DNA from: REEB52 sp964626905
GTDB lineage: Bacteria > Chlamydiota > Chlamydiia > Chlamydiales > SM23-39
DNA: 21,304 nucleotides
Assembly (NCBI GenBank): GCA_964626905.1
Contig: CAZVHA010000010.1
Coordinates: forward strand, 1 to 21,304
Direction of reading: 5' to 3'
The translations under genes were made by a program, and so were the position numbers. Shown here one piece after another: positions 1 to 7,291 of the stretch (positions are counted from its first letter, which is position 1; the number at the start of each line of letters is the position of its first letter). A model generated the notes under the pieces. It did not search any database, had not been told where the DNA came from, and was given only the letters and a program-made list of their open reading frames with translations.

Positions 1-2
1 TT

Positions 3-48
3 GGGGTGACATTTTAACTTTGGCGAAGGGGTGACATTACAACTTTGG
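3..48. repeat. Two direct copies of a 21-bp repeat, possible insertion-sequence end
   Basis: Two copies begin with GGGGTGACATT and end with AACTTTGG, at 3-23 and 28-48, in direct orientation with a 25-bp period and 2 mismatches. Closely spaced subterminal repeats of this kind are typical of IS21-family ends, where the transposase binds repeated sites. No transposase gene is in view; the element would lie to the left of the window. The IS21 assignment is inference from the layout and from the GTGACA-type core. Confidence 0.4.
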
Positions 49-111
49 TCTTACACGACAAAATAAATTCTTTTCATAAATGTTCGATTAAGAGAGAATC
101 CTCCCTTCTCT

Positions 112-246
112 GCTGTTAGGGACACCCTGGACACCGAAGGCCCCTCAACGATATTAATCATTAGGGGATCACGACGTCAGTAACGGCCTAACAGCCCTAC
201 TGGGAAGCGGTCCCACGTGCACTAACACGGTTGACTGTGCTTGTGG
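112..246. other. Nested hairpins, candidate structured RNA or element remnant
   Basis: Several complementary pairs nest in this gene-free stretch. GCTGTTAGG (112-120) pairs with CCTAACAGC (187-195) and encloses CCCCT (141-145) with AGGGG (163-167). Further on, CCAC plus GCAC (213-222) pair with GTGC plus GTGG (237-246) across a small internal loop. I do not recognise it as tmRNA, RNase P, SRP or 6S RNA. It could be a small RNA or the structured end of a mobile element. Which strand would be transcribed is not clear. Confidence 0.25.
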
Positions 247-308
247 CAGGCCCCTTTCGGCAGAGAATTTTTCACAGTTGTCACTGGCCTTGTTGCATTA
301 GAGATGGA

Positions 309-466
309 AAAATAACCACCGAGGACACCGAAAACACCGAGGGGAAGGTTTTACCCCAACATTTGCTCCCTTTGGCATTCCGAATCCTGTTATTCTACTT
401 AAGGACTCCGAAGAACCATTATTTAGGTCTCTCCTCGGTGTTTTCGGTGTCCTCGGTGGTTATTTT
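309..466. repeat. Perfect 34-bp inverted repeat of the CCACCGAGGACACCGA family
   Basis: The arm at 309-342 is the exact reverse complement of the arm at 433-466, with 90 bp between them. The core is built of CACCGAGGA-like units, a dispersed repeat seen in many bacterial genomes; spurious translations of it give peptides such as TTEDTENTE and SVFSVSSVV. A related copy lies near 19113-19143. The repeat starts about 30 bp past the lplA stop codon, so its fold could also end that transcript. The reading frame 231-500 across it is a by-product of the repeat and not a gene. Confidence 0.8.
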
Positions 467-496
467 ACCGCCTTTAATGCCACAAGGTCGAGGTCA

Positions 497-1204
497 CTAA
501 TAATACAGAAGGTGCGTCGATTGCCTGTGGGATTTGAATTGAAGCTTTTGATCATCAAAAGCGGAAGGGTGGAGATTTAACTTTTCAAGGCCGATTTTAA
601 GGCGTTTAATCAACTCTTCCACGCTTTGGGCGTGGCCTTTCAATCGCGTCAAAAATGCATCATGCGGTCTATCCGAGCGGTATTTAGGTCTTTTGGCGGG
701 TAAGAGAAGGTGTTTCATATTTTCAGAAGAGTAATCCCAGAGAAAAGAGGTGTGGTGAAGCCATCGATCTTTTTTGATGTATTGGGCATTTCCTCCGCAC
801 TTTAAATCGCCGATACAGTAGTCATTTTCTCTCAACTGAAAGCCTGGAATTTGCCAACTTTTCTGATAGAGCTTTTCCGACCATCTTAAAATCGGTTCGG
901 GAAATGCTGGGATACCGAGCAAATCTTTGGCGAGGATAAACGTGATGAAGAGGGTATTTTCATCGACGATGACCGTCCCACCGCCGCTAAAGCGTTTGAT
1001 GATGGGAATGTGTTTCCCCCTGATGCTGTCGAGGTTGAGGAGCTCTTCAGGTTTCCCCGAAATGCCCATGATGATTGCCTTAGATGAGCCGTGATTGATG
1101 ATGCAAAAGCTCTCGTCTTGCGTGCGCAAAAGGGCCTCTTCGAGCTGCAGCTGCTCGAAAATGGGTCTATTTTTGCATTCAATCAGATGGATTTTAGGGC
1201 GAAT
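497..1204 (-). CDS. lplA: Lipoate-protein ligase A-like protein, single catalytic domain
   Basis: Attaches lipoate (or transfers lipoyl/octanoyl groups) to the lipoyl domains of 2-oxoacid dehydrogenases and the glycine cleavage H protein, in the cytoplasm. The family signature FSGGGTV followed by an aspartate is present, as is GDLKCGGNAQYI with the lysine expected to contact lipoyl-AMP and a following HHTSF segment. About 235 residues fit the short chlamydial form that lacks the C-terminal accessory domain. Conserved sequence (IHLIECKNRPIFEQLQLEEALL) continues upstream of the TTG at 1129, so that codon cannot be the real start. No ATG, GTG or TTG exists further up before the preceding gene ends. 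The best candidate is ATT at 1202-1204 (or 1205-1207), a few bases after GGAG. It is the last gene of the mnmG operon and overlaps the stop region of the gene before it. Ligase versus transferase activity is not settled by sequence. Confidence 0.85.
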   Translation of the reverse strand: MRPKIHLIECKNRPIFEQLQLEEALLRTQDESFCIINHGSSKAIIMGISGKPEELLNLDSIRGKHIPIIKRFSGGGTVIVDENTLFITFILAKDLLGIPAFPEPILRWSEKLYQKSWQIPGFQLRENDYCIGDLKCGGNAQYIKKDRWLHHTSFLWDYSSENMKHLLLPAKRPKYRSDRPHDAFLTRLKGHAQSVEELIKRLKIGLEKLNLHPSAFDDQKLQFKSHRQSTHLLYY

Positions 1205-1544
1205 AATTGAGCTCCATGATTTGTTCGATCGGGACGATCTCCGTTCGGATGCCCTGATTCGATAATATTTTAATGAACAGTAAGGTCCCCCCTGTCGATG
1301 GGGTCACATCGGTCACATTCATCAGCATTCCATTTTCTGTGCGGACCATAATTTTTTGCGACGGTTTATCCTTCCTCAAAAAATCGAAGGCGTGCGCGTA
1401 GTCCGCAGCTCTCATTTTGGGATCGATGAGGATGACACTTTTCCCATTCGAGCTCAGCGCCGCGCTCACATCTTTGGCACTCTCCTCCCCACGTAGCGTT
1501 GCCACGGCAAATAAAAAACAGAGGGGTACTAGGCACCAATGCAT
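1194..1544 (-). CDS. Small exported protein of unknown function
   Basis: The 116-residue product starts with a typical Sec signal (MHWCLVPLCFLFAVATLRGEE), with cleavage likely near residue 19-21, so the mature part of about 95 residues would be periplasmic or secreted. I do not recognise a domain; the mature part looks like a compact alpha/beta domain with a hydrophobic stretch GGTLLFIKIL. The ATG overlaps the stop of the preceding gene by one base (TAATG) and a good AAGGAG site precedes it, so the two are probably translationally coupled. It lies in the mnmG-to-lplA run on the minus strand. Function unknown. Confidence 0.75.
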   Translation of the reverse strand: MHWCLVPLCFLFAVATLRGEESAKDVSAALSSNGKSVILIDPKMRAADYAHAFDFLRKDKPSQKIMVRTENGMLMNVTDVTPSTGGTLLFIKILSNQGIRTEIVPIEQIMELNYSP

Positions 1545-2392
1545 TATTTTTCTCCTTTTTGAGCGTTGATGGATTGGATTGATTCTGAAAGGAGTTTTTC
1601 GAGATTCTTTCCTGCCGCCTCAGCGGAAGAGATATCTATAGATACACTCAATTTTCTCATCGCCGAAAAGGGGTGGATATCGATCCGCTCTTTCAGCCGT
1701 TTTGCTATTTTTGCTCCCGATTCAAAAAACGTATTCCAAAGAAGGAGGATATAGCGTCCTTCAGTGGAGGCGACCAAGAGATCTTTTTCTCTTAAGAGAT
1801 TCTGAATAAAGGCGCCTAAAGAGTTGAAAATTTCTTGTCTGTTTTCCCATTTTGAAAATTGATCGATCTCTAAGAAAAGAATGGAGATGGGAACATTTTG
1901 CTGTTTTGCCTCTTCGAGAAGTTTATAGGCGCTGTTTCCCAAGATCTTTTTGTTTTTCAAGCTCTCATTTCCCATTTTAGGGGGGCGAATAGCTTCTGCG
2001 AGGTCGACCGTTTTTTCCCTGGCGTGGGCCGTTTTTTCCCCGATTTCAATGCGCATTTTGAGCTCATCTGGATCGAGCTGATCGCTCAAAAATTCAGTGA
2101 CGCCAGCTTCAAGGGCTTTGTCTCGATAACTTTTTTTGAGCCTGCCGGTGATGAGAAGAATGGGGACGAGATGTGTCTCTTTGCGCAAAGTCTTGCAAAT
2201 GGCAAAGGGAGCATCGATGGCCGAATCGACGATGATGAAATCGAGTCTCGACGAACAAGCGGCGCTTGCAGAGCTTTCCGAGTCTGCGCCGATGATGAAA
2301 AACTGATCGTCGAGGTGTTTTTTTACCCAAAAACGGATGCTCGGATTTTCGGTGACGACCAAAAGAGTGGGAAGTTTGAGCTGTTTTGACAT
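1544..2392 (-). CDS. Degenerate receiver plus degenerate GGDEF-like protein
   Basis: Residues about 8-120 have the pattern of a CheY-type receiver: a hydrophobic first strand, D56 in FIIVDS at the phospho-acceptor position, and T82 in LLITG. The acidic pair after strand 1 is reduced to T-E and the usual K-P after strand 5 is replaced (LSDQLDP). Residues about 155-275 resemble a diguanylate cyclase fold (ISILFLEIDQFSKW, ending in LSVSIDIS), but the GGDEF loop reads STEGRY, so cyclase activity is not expected. It may be a scaffold or sensor rather than an enzyme. The start is 9 bp after the mnmG stop and the gene overlaps the next one by one base, so it is part of that operon. Confidence 0.7.
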   Translation of the reverse strand: MSKQLKLPTLLVVTENPSIRFWVKKHLDDQFFIIGADSESSASAACSSRLDFIIVDSAIDAPFAICKTLRKETHLVPILLITGRLKKSYRDKALEAGVTEFLSDQLDPDELKMRIEIGEKTAHAREKTVDLAEAIRPPKMGNESLKNKKILGNSAYKLLEEAKQQNVPISILFLEIDQFSKWENRQEIFNSLGAFIQNLLREKDLLVASTEGRYILLLWNTFFESGAKIAKRLKERIDIHPFSAMRKLSVSIDISSAEAAGKNLEKLLSESIQSINAQKGEK

Positions 2393-2401
2393 ATCTCCTT
2401 T

Positions 2402-4225
2402 TTACCTCTTTTGGAGTGCTATGAGCAAGATCGAAATATCGGCAGGGGTAACCCCTGAGATCCTCGATGCTTGTCCCAAATTTCCCGGCGTGAAACGGAA
2501 GAATTTCTGTTTTGCCTCAGCTCTCAAGCCAACCACTTTTGCGTAATCAAAATCTCGGGGAATGCGGACCTGGTCTAAGTGCTCTAACTTGGCGATCTCT
2601 TTTTTTTGCCTTTCGATATAGCCGAAATATTTGATCTCCAACTCAATCTGGGTGTTCACATCCTCGCCCCAATCCAAGACAATTTCTCCAAATTCGCTCC
2701 TCGCTCTTTGATAACTCCAATCGGGGCGCGCGATGATTTGCGCAATGCTGACGCCTCGCCCATCAATCGTTTTAAAAACGCGTGAGAGCCGCTCGGTTTC
2801 GGTCTCTATCGTCTCTTTTTTCTTAACCATTCGCCCGAACTGCTCTGAAGAAATAGTCCCCAATTCATAGGCGATTTGGCGCAGTCTTAAATCGGCGTTG
2901 TCTTGTCTTAAAAGAAGCCGGTGTTCCGCTCGACTTGTAAACATCCGATACGGCTCCAATAGATCAAAGCGGATGAGATCGTCGATCATCACTCCGATAT
3001 AACTGTCACTTCGCTTCAAGATGAAAGGCGATTTTCCCATGCACTTGAGCGCGGCATTGATCCCAGCAATCAGCCCTTGTCCTGCTGCCTCTTCATATCC
3101 TGTTGTCCCATTCACTTGCCCCGCGAGAAAAAGCCCCTCGACTTTCTTCGTCTCCAAAGAGGGGTAGACCTGATCGCTCTTCACAAAGTCGTACTCAATC
3201 GCATAGGCGGGGCGCATCACCTCCGCCTTTTCAAGGCCAATGCAGCTGTGGATCAGATCGAGTTGCACATCAAAAGGGAGGGATGAGGAGATCCCATTGA
3301 CATAGATCTCTTCAGTCGTAAGTCCTTCTGGCTCCAAAAAAATCTGATGCCGCTCTTTATCGGCGAAGCGGACCACTTTATCTTCAATCGAAGGACAGTA
3401 TCGAGGGCCAACCCCCTGGATTGTGCCGGTGCCATACATGGGAGAGCGGTCTAAATTTTGCCGAATGATCTCATGAGTGGCTGGAGTGGTGTAGGTGATG
3501 TGGCAAGGGATTTGCGCCATTCTCTCTTCGGGCTCATCAAAAGAGAAGCGGACCCCCTCATCGCCGGGCTGCTCTTCGCATTTGGCAAAATCGATACTCC
3601 GCTTATGAATTCTCGGAGGCGTTCCCGTTTTGAGCCTGCCCAGCTGAAATCCGAGCGCCTCTAAACTTGGGCTAAGACCCATAGCCGCCTTATCCCCCCC
3701 CCGTCCCCCTGAAAATTGGGTTTGTCCAATGTGCAATAGCCCTCGCATGAAGGTGCCCGAGGAGAGGATCACCGTTTTCGCCCGGTATTCAATCCCTTCT
3801 TGCGTCTTGACCCCCAAAATCTTCCCCCCTTCAACGACGAGAGATTCGGTGGTCCCCTGTTGAATCTCCAGGCGATCGCTCTTTTCGAGGCGGTGTTTCA
3901 TCTCAATAGAATAAAGGGCCTTGTCGGCCTGAGACCTCGGAGATCGGACAGCAGGGCCTTTCGAGGCGTTGAGCATCCGAAATTGGATGCTTCTCCGGTC
4001 GGCCACTTTGCCCATAAGTCCTCCCATGGCATCGATCTCCCTGACGATGTGCCCCTTTGCGGTCCCGCCGACGGAAGGGTTACAGCTCATTTTGCCAATG
4101 GTATCAAGATTCATGGTGAGCAGGAGCGTCTCAGCGCCCATACGGGCAGCAATATGCGCCGCCTCGCAGCCAGCGTGACCTGCTCCGATGACGAGAACAT
4201 CAAAAATTTTTGGATATTTCCACAT
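2402..4225 (-). CDS. mnmG: tRNA uridine-5-carboxymethylaminomethyl modification enzyme MnmG (GidA)
   Basis: FAD-dependent enzyme that, with MnmE, installs the carboxymethylaminomethyl group on U34 of certain tRNAs. The N terminus has the dinucleotide-binding motif VIGAGHAGCEAA (about residues 12-23), followed by the family blocks GGTAKGHIVREIDAMGG and GTGTIQGVGPRYCPSIEDK. The length of 607 fits the family. The start at MWKYPKIFDV matches the N-terminal style of chlamydial GidA. No Shine-Dalgarno sequence is visible: the T-run of an upstream terminator ends about 6 bases before the ATG. It heads the run mnmG, receiver-GGDEF, exported protein, lplA. In Chlamydia, gidA lies between dnaB and lplA, which supports both the identity and the phylum. 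Confidence 0.96.
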   Translation of the reverse strand: MWKYPKIFDVLVIGAGHAGCEAAHIAARMGAETLLLTMNLDTIGKMSCNPSVGGTAKGHIVREIDAMGGLMGKVADRRSIQFRMLNASKGPAVRSPRSQADKALYSIEMKHRLEKSDRLEIQQGTTESLVVEGGKILGVKTQEGIEYRAKTVILSSGTFMRGLLHIGQTQFSGGRGGDKAAMGLSPSLEALGFQLGRLKTGTPPRIHKRSIDFAKCEEQPGDEGVRFSFDEPEERMAQIPCHITYTTPATHEIIRQNLDRSPMYGTGTIQGVGPRYCPSIEDKVVRFADKERHQIFLEPEGLTTEEIYVNGISSSLPFDVQLDLIHSCIGLEKAEVMRPAYAIEYDFVKSDQVYPSLETKKVEGLFLAGQVNGTTGYEEAAGQGLIAGINAALKCMGKSPFILKRSDSYIGVMIDDLIRFDLLEPYRMFTSRAEHRLLLRQDNADLRLRQIAYELGTISSEQFGRMVKKKETIETETERLSRVFKTIDGRGVSIAQIIARPDWSYQRARSEFGEIVLDWGEDVNTQIELEIKYFGYIERQKKEIAKLEHLDQVRIPRDFDYAKVVGLRAEAKQKFFRFTPGNLGQASRISGVTPADISILLIALQKR

Positions 4226-4231
4226 AATAAT

Positions 4232-4267
4232 AAAAAACCCCTATCAAAAACAACTTTGAATAGGGGG
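4232..4267 (-). terminator. Rho-independent terminator of the small ribosomal-protein gene
   Basis: Read on the minus strand, CCCCTATTCAAA pairs with TTTGATAGGGG with one bulged A and a short loop, followed at once by TTTTTT. It lies about 20 bp past the stop of the 29-codon gene. The T-run ends about 6 bases before the mnmG start codon, so the element could also act as an attenuator for mnmG. Confidence 0.75.
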
Positions 4268-4287
4268 ATATACATCGAATGTAAAAA

Positions 4288-4377
4288 CTATTTTTTCTTA
4301 TGACGGTCGCGGCGTCTTCGTTTTTTTCGCTTGTGGCGCGCGATTTTTGCCCGTCTTTTCTTCTTTACTGAGGCCAT
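4288..4377 (-). CDS. 29-residue very basic ribosomal protein, AURKAIP1/COX24 (bS22-like) type
   Basis: The peptide runs from MASVKKKRRAKIARH to RDRHKKK, almost entirely Lys, Arg and His. This matches the AURKAIP1/COX24-type family of tiny bacterial small-subunit ribosomal proteins (bS22 in mycobacteria, whose start MGSV-KKRRKR is similar; mS38 in mitochondria). AGGG lies at a good distance before the ATG, a sigma70-type promoter lies upstream (4419-4447), and a strong terminator follows, so it is a complete single-gene unit between dnaB and mnmG. The family assignment is by eye from the N terminus and composition. The exact ribosomal protein name for the chlamydial version is less sure. Confidence 0.8.
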   Translation of the reverse strand: MASVKKKRRAKIARHKRKKRRRRDRHKKK

Positions 4378-4418
4378 GTTTTCCCTATTTTCAAAAATTC
4401 GTTGTCAAAGATAAAGAC

Positions 4419-4447
4419 ATTTTAAAAGATTGGAGGCTAAAAGTAAA
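4419..4447 (-). promoter_or_regulatory. Sigma70-type promoter for the 29-codon ribosomal gene
   Basis: On the minus strand, TTTACT (4447-4442) and TAAAAT (4424-4419) are separated by 17 bases. The likely transcript start is near 4412, giving a 5' leader of about 35 nt that contains the AGGG ribosome site. Confidence 0.55.
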
Positions 4448-4485
4448 GGGGCTGAAAGCGGTTGATCAAATCTTTCCTCCATTTC

Positions 4486-5937
4486 TCAATTTTCGTCTGG
4501 GGAAAACGCTGAAAAGGCCTCTTTATTTCCTTTCGCCATATCGGCGGCCGAATGGACGGGGGAATAATTGGCAAACTGACCGATTTCTTTGCGGAAAGTG
4601 AGCTGCACATCACCGACGGGGCCGTGTCTGTTTTTTGCGATGATGATTTCAGCGATTCCCGGCTTATCGTATTTGTCGTAATAGTCCCTTCGAAAGAGCA
4701 TCATGACAACGTCGCTATCCTGCTCGAGACTCCCCGATTCCCTCAAATCGCTCAGCATGGGTCTGTGTCCTTGGCGCTCTTCCACTTTGCGCGATAGCTG
4801 CGCCGCGCAGAGAATCGGGATATTGAGTTCTCGGGCTAAATTTTTCAGCATGCGAGAGATTTCAGAAATTTCGGTTTGTCTATTTTCGATGGAGCGCATA
4901 TTTCCGGAGCCAGCAATGAGCTGCAGATAGTCGATTACGATGAATCCGACATTATAGGCCTCTTTCATTCTTCTGGCTCGGGCCCGAATATCGGTGATTT
5001 TGAGTCCTGGCTGATCGTCGATGATCATCATCTGTTTTTGCATCATATTCACGGCGGCGACCACCCGTTGATATTCTGAGCCGCTCAGTGAACCGGTTTG
5101 AATTTTTTCCGATTCGACCTCTGATTGCGAGCTGATGAGTCTGTGCAAAATTTGCGTTGCACTCATCTCGAGAGAAAAAATTCCGACGGGGATGTGATTG
5201 CGGAAACAGATGTTTTCGGCCAAACTGCACGCCAGAGCCGATTTTCCCATAGCAGGTCTTGCTGCTAAAATCATCAAATTCGAATTGTTGAACCCATTCA
5301 ACATCTTGTCGAGGTCGATAAAATGGGTCGGTATTCCAGTAATGCCAGGCTCGTCGGGCCCCTTTTCTTGAAATTTTTGCTGTCTCTCTTGCAGCTCTTT
5401 CAAGTAGGGGAGTTTTGATTCGGCCTTCACTCCTGAAATGAGTTCTTTGATCGCCACGCCGCCATTTTTCTGATTCTCTTGTGAAATCTGAAAGAGTTGA
5501 CTTTGGGCGCTATCCAACGCGGCGAGCACATCGGCGGGCTCTTCAAGAGCCGTCTTTTCGATTCCTTGTGCAGTGGTGATCATCTGCCTTAAAACCGATT
5601 TTTCCCGGACGAGTTGCACATATTCTTCGATAAAAGCGGAAGTGCCCGCATATTGAGCAAGACTTGTCAGATAGCTAATTCCGCCAATGGTTTCCAATTT
5701 GTTTTGTCGCCTGAGCTCCTCTGCGACGATATGGATATCGGCAGGTTTATCTGCTCTATAAATCGTTTTTAGAGTGGAATAAATCGTCTGGTGCTCGGCG
5801 TAGTAGAAATCGAAATCGGCTAAACTATCTGCTGCGATGTTAAGCGCATTGACGTTCGACAACATGCACCCGAGAACCATCATCTCAGATTCTTTCGAAT
5901 TGGGAGGGACGCGCATTTTCTTCTTTTCTTCTGCCAT
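4486..5937 (-). CDS. dnaB: Replicative DNA helicase DnaB
   Basis: Hexameric helicase that unwinds DNA at the replication fork and binds primase. The N-terminal domain (about 10-150) contains the typical PPNSKESEMMVLGCML start, and a linker leads to the RecA-like motor domain (about 195-460). Walker A reads ARPAMGKSA (226-234, lysine at 232), Walker B reads IVIDYLQLI (333-341), and the later motifs AAQLSRKVEERQ and DLRESGSLEQDSDV are intact. The length of 483 is normal and no intein is present. The start codon has only a weak ribosome site. The gene is divergent from the epimerase across about 74 bp, in which I found no convincing promoter. Confidence 0.97.
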   Translation of the reverse strand: MAEEKKKMRVPPNSKESEMMVLGCMLSNVNALNIAADSLADFDFYYAEHQTIYSTLKTIYRADKPADIHIVAEELRRQNKLETIGGISYLTSLAQYAGTSAFIEEYVQLVREKSVLRQMITTAQGIEKTALEEPADVLAALDSAQSQLFQISQENQKNGGVAIKELISGVKAESKLPYLKELQERQQKFQEKGPDEPGITGIPTHFIDLDKMLNGFNNSNLMILAARPAMGKSALACSLAENICFRNHIPVGIFSLEMSATQILHRLISSQSEVESEKIQTGSLSGSEYQRVVAAVNMMQKQMMIIDDQPGLKITDIRARARRMKEAYNVGFIVIDYLQLIAGSGNMRSIENRQTEISEISRMLKNLARELNIPILCAAQLSRKVEERQGHRPMLSDLRESGSLEQDSDVVMMLFRRDYYDKYDKPGIAEIIIAKNRHGPVGDVQLTFRKEIGQFANYSPVHSAADMAKGNKEAFSAFSPDEN

Positions 5938-6011
5938 ATGCTCAGAACGATATCAAAAAAGGGAGAAATTGTGGTTGAAAATATTTTCTCGAAAAGTCAA
6001 AAGAAAAATAG

Positions 6012-7097
6012 ATGGAAAAAAGAGATGTCGTCATTGTCACTGGGAGCTGTGGCCGAATTGGAAGGCAAATTGTAAAAAGGCTTGGAAAAGACTATTCCGT
6101 CGTCGGATTCGAACTTCTCAAAGCCATTTACGCCTCTGATCAAGAAGAATTAGTACCGGTCGATCTCTCGTCAGATGAGAGTGTCGCCCAAGCGTTCAAC
6201 CACATTCGACACTTTTACGGCCATCGGATCTCCTCGGTGATCCACTTGGCCGCCTACTACAGTTTTAAGGAAAAGGAGTCGCCCCTTTATGAAAAGATCA
6301 CTGTGAAAGGGACAGAGCGGCTCCTCAATGCGCTTGCCTCTTTTGAAGTAGAGCAGTTGATCTTCACAAGCACAATGCTCTTGCATGCGCCGACAGAGCC
6401 GGGAAAACCGATTACCGAAGATTCTCCACTGATGGGGACTTGGGGATATCCCGCATCGAAAATCGAAACTGAAAAACTGATCTGTGCAAAGAGGGGAAAA
6501 ATTCCCGCCGTGATCATGAGAGTGGCCGGAGTGTACGACGATTTTTGCCACTCAATCCCGATCAGCAATCAGATCCAAAGGATTTATGAGAAAAAACTCG
6601 AGGCGAGACTCTTTTCGGGAAATATCCATCACGGCGCCTCTTTTGTCCATATGGATGATCTCGTTTGCGCCCTCGAACTCGCTGTGAGAAAGAGAAAAGA
6701 GCTCACTGAAGAGCTCACCGTTTTGATCGGAGAGCCAAAGACGATGAGCTATGATGAAATGCAAAGAAAAATCTCCAATCTGATTCATCACAAAGAATTC
6801 AAAACGTTTCGCATCCCCAAACCCTTCGCGAAAATCGGCGCCTGGATCGAGTGCCACATCCCTTCCGATCACAAACCATTCATTCAGCCCTGGATGGTCG
6901 ATTATGCAGATGATCACTATGAGCTCAACATCGATCGAGCGCGAAAGACGCTCAGCTGGTCGCCCAAAAATTCTATTGACAAAACACTGCCAAAAATGGT
7001 CGATGCGCTCTTAAAAGACCCCGTGAACTGGTACCAAGAGAACGGCCTTTTTATGCCTCGCCACTTACAAAGAAAATTCGGAAAGAGAGGGATTTGA
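6012..7097 (+). CDS. NAD-dependent epimerase/dehydratase (extended SDR)
   Basis: The 361-residue protein has a Rossmann fold with the extended-SDR glycine motif TGSCGRIG (10-17), an acidic residue after strand 2 (VVGFE), and catalytic S120/T121 with Y146 and K150 in YPASK. These are the features of sugar-nucleotide epimerases, dehydratases and related reductases; the substrate cannot be read from sequence. It is a single + strand gene divergent from dnaB with no partner genes for a sugar pathway nearby. The start has only a purine-rich A tract as a ribosome site. The last 19 bases lie within the tRNA-Ser gene on the opposite strand, so its C-terminal residues are encoded antisense to the tRNA acceptor and T arm. 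Confidence 0.88.
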   Translation: MEKRDVVIVTGSCGRIGRQIVKRLGKDYSVVGFELLKAIYASDQEELVPVDLSSDESVAQAFNHIRHFYGHRISSVIHLAAYYSFKEKESPLYEKITVKGTERLLNALASFEVEQLIFTSTMLLHAPTEPGKPITEDSPLMGTWGYPASKIETEKLICAKRGKIPAVIMRVAGVYDDFCHSIPISNQIQRIYEKKLEARLFSGNIHHGASFVHMDDLVCALELAVRKRKELTEELTVLIGEPKTMSYDEMQRKISNLIHHKEFKTFRIPKPFAKIGAWIECHIPSDHKPFIQPWMVDYADDHYELNIDRARKTLSWSPKNSIDKTLPKMVDALLKDPVNWYQENGLFMPRHLQRKFGKRGI

Positions 7098-7168
7098 ACC
7101 CTCGGTACCCCTTAACGGAGTACGCGTCCTTAGCAGGGACGTGCCTTCGGCCGCTCAGCCATCTTTCC
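7079..7168 (-). tRNA. tRNA-Ser (anticodon GCU)
   Basis: On the minus strand the 5' acceptor GGAAAGA (7168-7162) pairs with TCTTTCC (7086-7080), with discriminator G at 7079. The anticodon stem CGTCC/GGACG encloses the loop CTGCTAA, anticodon GCT, which reads AGU and AGC. A long variable arm (CGTACTCC...GGGGTAC), as expected for serine, precedes the T arm GAGGG-TTCAAAT-CCCTC. CCA is not encoded. The 3' end overlaps the end of the epimerase gene on the other strand by 19 bp. Confidence 0.95.
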
Positions 7169-7291
7169 TCACTCAATAATGGAGTAATGGTACTCTAAGG
7201 CGGCTGTTTTGTTCTATGAAAAATTGCACTTTGCTCAATAGAATTTGCCCAAAGAGTTGTCTGGCCTCGCCTAATTAAAAAACATTAATCA

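Noticed and set aside
231..500. 89-codon open frame in the left edge
   Set aside because: It spans the inverted repeat, and its TTEDTENTE and SVFSVSSVV peptides are direct products of that repeat; no ribosome site.
3800..4303. 167-codon open frame on the + strand
   Set aside because: Antisense to the start of mnmG, covers its terminator, and has no domain-like sequence.
5938..6011. Divergent promoters between dnaB and the epimerase
   Set aside because: A TTGACT box is present on the minus strand, but no -10 box lies at proper spacing, and none pairs on the + strand.
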